Below are positions 13,740 to 20,137 of a stretch of 26,983 nt of DNA, piece by piece. How positions within the stretch are numbered: position 1 is the first letter of the stretch; the number at the start of each line of letters is the position of its first letter. The notes under the pieces were generated by a model that saw nothing but the letters and a program-made list of their open reading frames with translations, had not been told where the DNA came from and searched no databases. The DNA is from a virus, in the IMG/VR virus record IMGVR_UViG_3300035665_000202, positions 1 through 26,983 of that record, one strand, 5' to 3'. The position numbers were made by a program, and so were the translations under genes.

Positions 13740-14947
13740 GCAGCCCCCTTTTTAGCCTTCTTTATTGTTAGGTACTTGCCATACGCCTCTGACTTCGGCT
13801 GGGTTAGGCCGAGGCCCTTGCACCACCAGTCATTGCGAAGCAGGCACTTGCACAGCCTGCGCCATGACGGTGCCCACTTTTTGTTTTCCAGGTCGCGCGG
13901 GGCCTCGTCTGGGATAGACGCATACCCGCGCCCCTTCCATCGCGCCATCCAGTCAGTGAATATCTCGCGATAGTGAGCCTGCGTGATGCGCGGCATGGTG
14001 CTTAGCAGCAGGTTGCAATATGACTTCCAGGTGTGTCCAGCTGGCTTACTGATTCGATTGTACCCGTTGATGTTTCCGGTTTCTTGAATGTAGAGCGACC
14101 CGCTATTGGCCCCCTGCACGCGGCTTACAACGAGACTCCATGTCTCTGGCTCAATGATATGATACAGCCACAGCCCGCGCCGCTGGTCATCACCATACGG
14201 CTGGCATAGCCGCATCTGGTGGATGGTCAGCCCGGCCAGGTGCATGCGATCGTAAACCTCGTTGTGCGGTAGGTCCTGGTGTACGGCGTGAAACTTCCAT
14301 AGGTCCTGTGTCTTCCAGTCGTACAACGGATACAGGTTGTAAATCCCATCCTCAACCTTGGTCGTCCAGCGGTTTCCGTTGTGCATTTCCTTGTCGGCGC
14401 TGGCGACGGTTCGGAATCGGTTAAGGCTCTCGTCAGCACGAATGCCAACCAGAGCCACCGCGTCCTTCCCGCCTCCGTACCACTCGCCAAACAACACCAT
14501 AAACTCCTCGAACTCCATTTTGCTTTGGAAGAATGGGAAGAACGCCGGGTCGGTGATAACGCCGGGCCTCCTCGGCGGGTTGCGCACCCATATGTCCTTT
14601 GCCTCTTGGTCCCAGCAGCACCAACGAGGCTCAAAGCTCGACACGGCGTTGCGCAAAAGCATCGGCAGGCAAACCCAATAAACATCTATGATGTCGGCGT
14701 AGAAGTCGCACATGGTCTCAATGTGCGTGATAGTTAATTTGTATTGCGCCTCCAGGTCGATAATTAGCACCCCGAAGCGCCGGCCCCTGCGCCTGGCCTC
14801 CTGCGCCGTAATATGGAACATCACAGACGAATCCTTGCCGCCGCTGAATGAGACGTAGACGCGCTCGAAGTTGTCAAATGCGTAATTGACACGGGCGCGC
14901 GCCGCTGTCAGCACGTCAACATCGGTGTATCGCTTGAGTGACGACAT
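13730..14947 (-). CDS. ibrA: IbrA-like PAPS reductase-fold protein (DUF3440 type)
   Basis: This 405-aa protein begins with a PAPS reductase/ATP pyrophosphatase domain. The PP-loop SGGKDSS is at residues 35-41, followed by VLIIDLEAQYKLTITHIE. The segments RNAVSSFEPRWCCWDQ, VALVGIRADESLNRFRT and LCQPYGDDQRRGL are as I know them from E. coli IbrA. IbrA with IbrB was described as a regulator of eib prophage genes; the chemical reaction is not known. The ATG at 14947 overlaps the IbrB-like stop (TAATG), so the two are co-translated. A later C-terminal region (about 330-405) is rich in Trp and Cys (LCKCLLRNDWWCKGLG). Related proteins include DndC of DNA phosphorothioation, but the DUF3440 and partner pattern fits IbrA better. 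Confidence 0.85.
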   Translation of the reverse strand: MSSLKRYTDVDVLTAARARVNYAFDNFERVYVSFSGGKDSSVMFHITAQEARRRGRRFGVLIIDLEAQYKLTITHIETMCDFYADIIDVYWVCLPMLLRNAVSSFEPRWCCWDQEAKDIWVRNPPRRPGVITDPAFFPFFQSKMEFEEFMVLFGEWYGGGKDAVALVGIRADESLNRFRTVASADKEMHNGNRWTTKVEDGIYNLYPLYDWKTQDLWKFHAVHQDLPHNEVYDRMHLAGLTIHQMRLCQPYGDDQRRGLWLYHIIEPETWSLVVSRVQGANSGSLYIQETGNINGYNRISKPAGHTWKSYCNLLLSTMPRITQAHYREIFTDWMARWKGRGYASIPDEAPRDLENKKWAPSWRRLCKCLLRNDWWCKGLGLTQPKSEAYGKYLTIKKAKKGAACA

Positions 14948-16065
14948 TAGTATAACTCCGCCTCGACCTTTGACCGCGCATCGCTCATAGCGAGCGGCTT
15001 GCGCCCGTTTGCCACAAGCCACGCGTTTAGTGCCTCTAGGGCAATCTCATCGGCGCGGCGCTGCTGCTCTGGCGTCAGTCGATTATATCCACCACGGAAC
15101 CCGGCCGGGATCTTGTGTGCCCGAGCCAACGCGGCCTGCCCCAGCCAGGCAATGCGGTTCATCTTCTCGTTAGTGAGGTAGTGCTCGCACGAGTGCTTCC
15201 ACTCATTTGTCACAAGCTTGAGCGTTGCGGCAAACGCAACCTCATCGGACAGGAGCGCGCGATACGCCTCCTCGGCTTGTTCGGCCGTCATCCCGTCGGG
15301 TGGCGTGGATCCATAAAAACCGTAGGCGTGGCATTCCCACTTGTCGAACGTGTGAAGAATGCGGCCGTCTTCCGGCGCTCCGATTGCCTCAATGTCGTCC
15401 TCGTCCAGATCAGCCATGGCTTCGACATCGCCAACCTCCCACGACTTTGAGAACTCGTGCGACTTAAACACCTCGGCCAGCCCGGTGATCTGACACAAGC
15501 GAAGCACCTCGTCTGGGTCCATGCCAAGCTCCCGACCAATCTTGTCGTCTGACCAGTTGCGACGCTTTAGCTCGATGACGATGTCCGACATCGCTTCGAC
15601 CTTATGCTTGCCACGTGCGCGGTTGTGCCGGATGGTGGAGGCGATGCGGTCGTTACGATCGGCCCTGTCCCCGTTGATAACAGCCAGCGGCAAGTGCCCG
15701 TGGACCCTGGCCCCGACGGACGGGACCTCCTTGCCTACGCGGTGGCGATGGAACCCATCGACAACCGTGTACTTGCCGTCGTTTGACCACGCCACGATGG
15801 GCTGCGTGTATCCGTCCTCGCCAATAGAGTGGGCCAACAGTTTCATTTCTGGCGGAGCTACGCTGTTTGGATTGTAGTCGTTCGCTTCAACCGACTCAGC
15901 CGGAACCCACTGCACACAGTCAACAGGCTCTGCCTTAAATGGGCTGTGTATTGACAGTTCCCGCCGAATGGAGTTGATTACCGGAATGCGTTGATCTACT
16001 GGCAGCGCGCCGACCAACGCGAAGAGATCGCGGGCGCTGTGCAAGATGAAGTCGGCGTCGTTCAT
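14947..16065 (-). CDS. ibrB: IbrB-like ParB/sulfiredoxin-fold protein
   Basis: This 372-aa protein carries a ParB N-terminal-type domain at about residues 48-125: VPAESVEANDYNPNSVAPPEMKLL, with NDYNPN at 62-67, GYTQPIV, and DGFHRHRV at 103-110. That box replaces the GERR(F/Y)RA box of true ParB and matches IbrB. A helix-turn-helix-like segment follows (WSDDKIGRELGMDPDEVLRLCQITGL). The rest is helical with a C-terminal lysine- and Arg-containing tail. IbrB works with IbrA in E. coli; the ParB/sulfiredoxin superfamily also includes nucleotide-dependent enzymes. The start at 16065 overlaps the SSB stop (ATGA). Extending the frame upstream would only translate ssb out of frame. Confidence 0.85.
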   Translation of the reverse strand: MNDADFILHSARDLFALVGALPVDQRIPVINSIRRELSIHSPFKAEPVDCVQWVPAESVEANDYNPNSVAPPEMKLLAHSIGEDGYTQPIVAWSNDGKYTVVDGFHRHRVGKEVPSVGARVHGHLPLAVINGDRADRNDRIASTIRHNRARGKHKVEAMSDIVIELKRRNWSDDKIGRELGMDPDEVLRLCQITGLAEVFKSHEFSKSWEVGDVEAMADLDEDDIEAIGAPEDGRILHTFDKWECHAYGFYGSTPPDGMTAEQAEEAYRALLSDEVAFAATLKLVTNEWKHSCEHYLTNEKMNRIAWLGQAALARAHKIPAGFRGGYNRLTPEQQRRADEIALEALNAWLVANGRKPLAMSDARSKVEAELY

Positions 16066-16481
16066 TCCCATTCCCCTTTGCGCTGTAAGGGTGGGTCCGA
16101 GTCGCTTCCTCCACCGGACGCAGCCGGCGCAGCCTCCCGGCTCGGCGCTGGCCGTTCGGACTGGCGCTCGCCGCCGCCCAGTAGGGTCAGCGACTCCACG
16201 CGCACTTCCAGGCTGGTCTTGGCCGAGCCGTCCTTGCCCTTGTAGTCGCGTTGGGTCAGTCCGCCGATGACAAGCACGGCCTTGCCCTTGGTGAGATACT
16301 GCGCGACCTTGGCTGCACGCGCGCCCCAATAAGCGCACTTGAACCAGATCGTGGATTCGGCGTCTTTGTGTTTACTGGTGAAGGCCATCGACCATTCCAC
16401 GACGGTCTGATCGCCTACGGTCTTGGTCTCGGCATCGCGGCCCAAGTGGCCTGCGAGTGTCAGGTGGCAGAGATTAGGCAT
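16062..16481 (-). CDS. ssb: Single-stranded DNA-binding protein
   Basis: The first 105 residues form an OB fold of the SSB type: LCHLTLAGHLGRDAETK, VVEWSMAFTSKHK, STIWFKCAYWGARA, YLTKGKAVLVIGGL and the LEVRVESLTLLG end. The remaining 35 residues are a Gly/Pro/Ser-rich tail. The tail ends in RKGEWE and lacks the acidic DDDIPF-type tip that bacterial SSBs use to bind partners. The ATG at 16481 overlaps the exonuclease stop (TAATG). With RecT and the exonuclease upstream it completes a recombination and replication set. The 139-aa length is normal for a phage SSB. Confidence 0.9.
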   Translation of the reverse strand: MPNLCHLTLAGHLGRDAETKTVGDQTVVEWSMAFTSKHKDAESTIWFKCAYWGARAAKVAQYLTKGKAVLVIGGLTQRDYKGKDGSAKTSLEVRVESLTLLGGGERQSERPAPSREAAPAASGGGSDSDPPLQRKGEWE

Positions 16482-17314
16482 TAGGAAATCACCTCCATCC
16501 GACGCATCATCCACTCGGGAATGTCGAGGGTGTCAATGTCTCCATCGTGGTCATCGCTCCAATCGTCGTCGGCAAACCGATCGGCAATCTCGTCGATGGT
16601 ATCCTTCGCCTCGACCCATCCGGCACTCAGCGCAGCCTCGGGCATCTTGAACAGCCGCGCACGCGCCCCGCGCTGCCACTCGACGGCCAGCAGATAGGCG
16701 TCGATCCGGTAGCCTGCCACGGCTGCGAGCCACTGGCACAGCGAAAGCTGGCGATGATACCCGTAGTCGATGGCCTTGCGCCCGAAGTTGCCGAGGTCAT
16801 CGGTCTTCTTCAAATCGATGTACCACCCGGTCTTGGTCGCCTCGTCCAGCATCAGGAAGTCAGGGCGCGATTGGAGCGTTAGCCCGTTCGGCAGGACATG
16901 GCGCAGCGTGGTCTGCTTGGTGCAGCGCGGGTCGGACAGCATCTCGGCGGCGGTCGCGTGTGCGCCGACGGCCTTGGCGCAGTCCTCTGCGATCCGCAGC
17001 CACTCGGCGGGAACGATCTCTTTGTCCTCATGCTCAGCCTTCCATGCCTTGCCTTCCTTGGTGGCAAAGCTCATGCCGTCGGGCTTGACCACATACCGAT
17101 CCATCTTGCCTGGTTCGGTCAGCATGGTGTCCAGCATGCTGCCCTGGCGCATGGCGTCAGACGCCTCCGGGGCCGGGATCTCGTTGGCGATGTAGCGCAG
17201 ATGCCACCAGACGGGGCCGTGCTCGCGGAAGTGGCTGACACGGGTGCCGCCGAGGGACTTGGGGCCGGCGCTGTGGTAGCGGCGGATGTCTTCGGATTGG
17301 ATGATGTCGGTCAC
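16481..17314 (-). CDS. PD-(D/E)XK exonuclease, RecE/DUF3799 type
   Basis: This 277-aa protein is expected to resect double-stranded DNA and supply single strands to RecT. RQGSMLDTMLTEP (about 56-68) is the position of the usual G..LH motif, with Asp where His is typical. SRPDF (149-153) and YIDLKK (165-170) give the D...D-x-K core, and GYHRQLSLCQW (about 185-195) supplies the motif IV Gln-Tyr region. The start is GTG at 17314, overlapping the RecT stop as GTGA. A longer upstream frame only runs through recT. The pairing of RecT and exonuclease in one operon is the classical Red/RecET arrangement. Confidence 0.85.
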   Translation of the reverse strand: MTDIIQSEDIRRYHSAGPKSLGGTRVSHFREHGPVWWHLRYIANEIPAPEASDAMRQGSMLDTMLTEPGKMDRYVVKPDGMSFATKEGKAWKAEHEDKEIVPAEWLRIAEDCAKAVGAHATAAEMLSDPRCTKQTTLRHVLPNGLTLQSRPDFLMLDEATKTGWYIDLKKTDDLGNFGRKAIDYGYHRQLSLCQWLAAVAGYRIDAYLLAVEWQRGARARLFKMPEAALSAGWVEAKDTIDEIADRFADDDWSDDHDGDIDTLDIPEWMMRRMEVIS

Positions 17315-18156
17315 TTGGCGGCCTCCGTCACCGTCTCGGCGGTCGTGTCCACGGTCTGCGGCTGCGCGAATGCGTCGGCGTCGAAACGATCGGGCTTGAC
17401 CTTGGCGACTTCGGTCAGATCGATCTCCTGATGCGAGTTGTCCTTTTCCACGGCCTCGGTGAACCGTTCGCTGGACAGCGGCAGCATCTTGGCCAGACGC
17501 TTGAACACGGTCTTGCGCGCCATCTCGGCCCAGTCGGTGGTCCACGGGTGATCCTTGCCGTACTTGACGGCGGACTTATACCCCTGGCTGCGGTCGCGGA
17601 TGCGGTTGACATCGGCCACGCTCATGATGTCGAACTTGAATGCGCCATCCTTGAGCTTGCAGTAGGCATAGACACTGACCGGCTCGCCACGGTCGCCATC
17701 CATCTTGGGCTGGTGTTCCAGCTTTTCGTTGATGCCGAACGCGAAGTCGAACTTGTCGTTAGCGTAGACGACTTGGCTCTGGAGCGTGGCCACCATGCCG
17801 CTGCGGTAGGCGAGGTCAGCCAAGCCTTTGAACCCGATCTGGAGCTGGCAAAGCACCCGATTGTTGCGGCGGTCCTCGTATGGGATCAGGTAGGCGCGGC
17901 CCAGCGCGTCGGGTTCCAGCCCGAGGCTGGCGCAGTCCATGACGGCCTGCCAGAGCGATTCCTTGGTGCATTCCAGCAGCTTGGGGTTGCGGTTCATGGC
18001 CGTCAGGACGGTGCGGACCATGCGATCGGGGGTGACGTGCTTCGGGAGCGCGGCGGCGATCTGCTGCCGGTAGGCGTCGGTCGTGACCAACTCGCGGAAG
18101 GTCTTTGGCTGGGCCGTTGCGACGGCGGTGGTTGGATTGGTGGGCGTGTCGCTCAT
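17311..18156 (-). CDS. recT: RecT-family single-strand annealing protein
   Basis: This 281-aa protein matches RecT through most of its length. The N-terminus has TFRELVTTDAYRQQIAAALPKHVTPDRMVR. The core has CASLGLEPDALGRAYLIPYEDRRNNRVLCQLQIGFKGLADLAYRSG and VSVYAYCKLKDGAFKFDIMSVADV. WTTDWAEMARKTVFKRLAKMLP follows, and then a disordered acidic tail. It should anneal complementary single strands and pairs with the adjacent exonuclease. The ATG overlaps the stop of the relic methyltransferase frame (ATGA), indicating that the lost gene was once directly upstream in the same operon. Confidence 0.92.
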   Translation of the reverse strand: MSDTPTNPTTAVATAQPKTFRELVTTDAYRQQIAAALPKHVTPDRMVRTVLTAMNRNPKLLECTKESLWQAVMDCASLGLEPDALGRAYLIPYEDRRNNRVLCQLQIGFKGLADLAYRSGMVATLQSQVVYANDKFDFAFGINEKLEHQPKMDGDRGEPVSVYAYCKLKDGAFKFDIMSVADVNRIRDRSQGYKSAVKYGKDHPWTTDWAEMARKTVFKRLAKMLPLSSERFTEAVEKDNSHQEIDLTEVAKVKPDRFDADAFAQPQTVDTTAETVTEAAK

Positions 18157-18414
18157 GTGGCGATGCTCCGGTTATTGGTGAGCCGTTTCCGGCACCGCAG
18201 AACCCAACCTAGGCACCATGCCAGGTCGGGGACCAGCGTGTGGTCGTCGGGCCATCCTTGAAGTCTTTCGCACTCCCTTGGCGTAAGTCGGCGAACTTGC
18301 GCCGGTGGAAGGGGCGGGGGCGAACTCGCAGAACCATGACGCCTTGACGCCAAGGGGCAGGAAGGCGAGTGCGCATGTGCCAGCGCCGGAACAGACGGAG
18401 CCGTAGGTCAGCAC
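18153..18414 (-). pseudogene. Decayed cytosine-5 DNA methyltransferase
   Basis: Two frames carry pieces of one enzyme. From a GTG at 18414, LTYGSVCSGAGTCALAF and PLGVKASWFCEFAP match the cofactor-binding motif I and following region of Dcm-type methyltransferases. Near 18300 the match moves to another frame, VRRLTPRECERLQGWPDDHT, the conserved motif near the C-terminus (normally 200 or more residues later). The catalytic PCQ motif, ENV motif and target recognition domain are absent, and the usual ALGNS end is not seen. An internal deletion plus frame change has removed activity. The second frame still ends in ATGA overlap with recT, so the intact gene once lay in this operon. Confidence 0.75.
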
Positions 18415-18572
18415 AGCGTCATGCTCGCAGCGATCACCATCACCGCCGCCATCAGCAGCACGTCGGCCCAGGCACGGGCCTCGCGCATCCAGCCGCTTTC
18501 GGCGTGGCCGATGATCAGTCCGCGGATCGGGTCGCGTCGGGGCGTCTGGGCGATGAGGTCGAGGTCACGCAT
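18408..18572 (-). CDS. Small membrane protein, 54 aa
   Basis: The ATG at 18572 overlaps the previous frame by 8 nt. After a charged N-terminal half (RDLDLIAQTPRRDPIRG), residues 34-54 (WADVLLMAAVMVIAASMTLC) form a probable single membrane span at the very C-terminus, giving a tail-anchored small protein. It could be inhibitory, holin-like or a superinfection factor, but one short span alone does not decide this. It overlaps the methyltransferase remnant by a few bases. Confidence 0.5.
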   Translation of the reverse strand: MRDLDLIAQTPRRDPIRGLIIGHAESGWMREARAWADVLLMAAVMVIAASMTLC

Positions 18573-18717
18573 CGGCCACCTCGGCATCGGACTGCGCCTC
18601 CAGACACCTCCAGCACCCGCCACAGCGCCCGTCCTCGCACGCCAGCTCCCGGCGACGGCGTGGCATGTCGCGGAGTTCTTCCAGACTGAGCACGTCAGCA
18701 GCCTCGGCGCGGGTCAC
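18565..18717 (-). CDS. 50-aa Cys4 mini zinc protein
   Basis: A GTG at 18717 overlaps the stop of the preceding small gene (GTGA). The product has one compact cluster ELACEDGRCGGCWRCLE with four Cys in 12 residues, fitting a zinc knuckle, preceded by a helix (AADVLSLEELRDMPRRRRE). The function is unknown; early phage genes often encode such host-interacting zinc proteins. A longer upstream start would overlap the first gene of the operon completely. Confidence 0.55.
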   Translation of the reverse strand: MTRAEAADVLSLEELRDMPRRRRELACEDGRCGGCWRCLEAQSDAEVADA

Positions 18718-18881
18718 GGCTTGGCCTTCGCCAACAGCTTGGCCCACTTGGCAGCCACGATCGGATTCTTAGGCTTGGTCCCGGCGCGCAGCCAGGCCAG
18801 AGCCGACTGCGGGGACGCGCCGACCTTGGGGGCAAGCCTCTTGGCCAGGGCCGTCAGGTCAGGTGTTTTACTGATGCGCAT
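18714..18881 (-). CDS. First gene of the early operon, 55-aa Cro-like protein
   Basis: The frame runs from an ATG at 18881 to a stop at 18714. It is basic and helical (LAKRLAPKVGASPQSALAWLRAGTKPKNPIVAAKWAKLLAK), with a spacing that suits a minimal Cro/YdaS-type helix-turn-helix: GASPQSALAWL as turn plus recognition helix. Being the first gene after the 18889-18916 promoter, it could autoregulate by binding the palindrome in the promoter spacer. No Shine-Dalgarno sequence precedes the ATG, consistent with a leaderless mRNA. Family membership is not certain. Confidence 0.6.
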   Translation of the reverse strand: MRISKTPDLTALAKRLAPKVGASPQSALAWLRAGTKPKNPIVAAKWAKLLAKAKP

Positions 18882-18888
18882 GGGCGGT

Positions 18889-18916
18889 CTTGTAATGAGC
18901 CGCGCGCGGTGGTCAA
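18889..18916 (-). promoter_or_regulatory. Sigma70-like promoter driving the early genes
   Basis: On the minus strand TTGACC (18911-18916) and TACAAG (18889-18894) are separated by 16 nt. An A/T-rich tract with nine consecutive A lies just upstream and could act as an UP element. The -10 box ends 7 nt before the ATG at 18881, so transcription should begin at or next to the start codon. Confidence 0.6.
18900..18909. promoter_or_regulatory. Palindrome in promoter spacer, possible operator
   Basis: CCGCGCGCGG is a perfect 10-bp palindrome lying between the -35 and -10 boxes, where a bound repressor would block RNA polymerase. The assignment as an operator is inference. The G/C-rich spacer may simply reflect base composition. 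Confidence 0.35.
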
Positions 18917-18977
18917 TAATTTTTTTTTATTTAACGGGAAGGGCGGGGATTGCCGGGACTTTTGCGCTGTGGTGGGA

Positions 18978-19190
18978 CTAGGTAGGCCAGCGGCCCAACG
19001 GACACCGGCTCGACCACACATCCGGCTTAGCCTCCCCAGCGCACCCGCACCCAGCCGCCGAGCATCGCCCGTCGCGCATGCTGTCGCACGCAGAGCAGAT
19101 CGCCCGGCGAGTGTCTGCCAGGTCGGCGGGGGCGACCAGCGGGGCGGGGGTTGGATCGCCCAGGCGCACGGTGGCTGGATCGGCCTTCAC
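18978..19190 (-). CDS. Small Cys-rich protein at end of tail operon
   Basis: A GTG at 19190 overlaps the stop of the receptor-binding gene (GTGA). The 70-aa product ends with a Cys-rich domain: RRAICSACDSMRDGRC, CGCAG and a terminal CPLGRW. I recognise this general pattern (CxxC, CGC, then CPxGxW) from small proteins located after phage tail-fibre genes. Zinc binding is likely; the function is unknown. It is the last gene before the early promoter. Confidence 0.65.
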   Translation of the reverse strand: MKADPATVRLGDPTPAPLVAPADLADTRRAICSACDSMRDGRCSAAGCGCAGEAKPDVWSSRCPLGRWPT

Positions 19191-20137
19191 GATGTCCACT
19201 TCGTGCAGAGTTCCTCGACATCGAAGTAGTGCGTGCCGGTCGTCTCGTCCCAAGCGGCCAGTAAATAGTTCGCCGGGCGAGCCATGCCAATGGCTGCTTC
19301 GGTCGCAGTTTCGTCTGCGATGTTGATCCAGCCAGCGTATGTAGTCCCTGTTCCAGATGTTGTGGCAGAGCCGCTGCGGTAGAGCGCGCCGAGACAGTCA
19401 GACGCGTCCCAGTTCGAAGCGTCTAGCATCACGACCTTGTAGGCAGGATACGCTGCATTAATCGGCCCGGCGCGGTTGTACCCTGAGAATCCATCGCCGC
19501 CGACACTTGCGTCAAAGGAACGGCTTCCTCCAGAGTTATTCGTTATTTTTACATCGATGGTCGCCAGACCAGAAAGGACAGATCCCAGGTCGCCGACAGA
19601 GAGTGTGTATGTCTGCAACGTCGAAACAGATGTGAATGTTCGCGTATCAACCGTCGATCCGTTAATGATCGTATCGACCGTAAAAGTTGAAGTCGCGTAC
19701 GGGAATACCGACACATCGATCGATGCTCCAGAAGAACCATTAAGCGAAAAACCGTAGAAGTTGGCAGTTGAATTCGCGCCGTTTGCAATGCCCGACAGTG
19801 TTATGGCGCCGCCGATTCCATAGCCGATGCCTCGGAATCCAAAACCGCAAGCAAGCCGATCGGTCCAGGTTTTATAGGCTATGCCAACGGTCGAAGCATC
19901 GCCGGTGCCGTAAGTAGAGTCTGCATCAGCGGCGCTGATAGTCGCAGAATTGAAAGTCATTGAAGCCGAACTGGCGTCGAAGTTAGCCTTGGATGTTGTC
20001 GCTATTGCCATGAACGGGCACTGAAAATAGCTGGTCCGCAATCTGCCTGCCGTCGCACCAATCGCGGAGACGACGGAACTGCGCACCGATTTATATGGGA
20101 CCTTCCGGCACCCGCGCCACCATCCGATCGCAGCCAT
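19187..20137 (-). CDS. Tail tip or receptor-binding type structural protein
   Basis: This 316-aa protein is Ser/Thr/Gly-rich with alternating beta strands (TFTVDTIINGSTVDTRTFTSVSTLQTYTLSV) typical of fibre or receptor-binding modules. The N-terminal 35 residues, with WWRGCRKVPYKS, differ and may anchor it to the tail. Later, GWINIADETATEAAIGMARPANYLLAAWDETTG is a possible binding head. The ATG at 20137 overlaps the fibre stop (TAATG). It lies last among the large tail genes, as receptor-binding proteins often do. No named family is recognised. Confidence 0.6.
   Translation of the reverse strand: MAAIGWWRGCRKVPYKSVRSSVVSAIGATAGRLRTSYFQCPFMAIATTSKANFDASSASMTFNSATISAADADSTYGTGDASTVGIAYKTWTDRLACGFGFRGIGYGIGGAITLSGIANGANSTANFYGFSLNGSSGASIDVSVFPYATSTFTVDTIINGSTVDTRTFTSVSTLQTYTLSVGDLGSVLSGLATIDVKITNNSGGSRSFDASVGGDGFSGYNRAGPINAAYPAYKVVMLDASNWDASDCLGALYRSGSATTSGTGTTYAGWINIADETATEAAIGMARPANYLLAAWDETTGTHYFDVEELCTKWTS

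Noticed and set aside
16066-16338. Longer start for the IbrB-like gene
   Set aside because: The extra 91 residues translate ssb out of frame; the ATG at 16065 has the ATGA overlap used by neighbouring genes.
17431-18261. 276-aa plus-strand frame opposite recT
   Set aside because: Mirror of the recT codon pattern; recT on the other strand has a clear family match and operon context.
18900-18960. Rho-independent terminator using the T9 tract
   Set aside because: On the transcribed strand the tract is A9, and no stem precedes it in the right orientation; it fits an upstream promoter element better.
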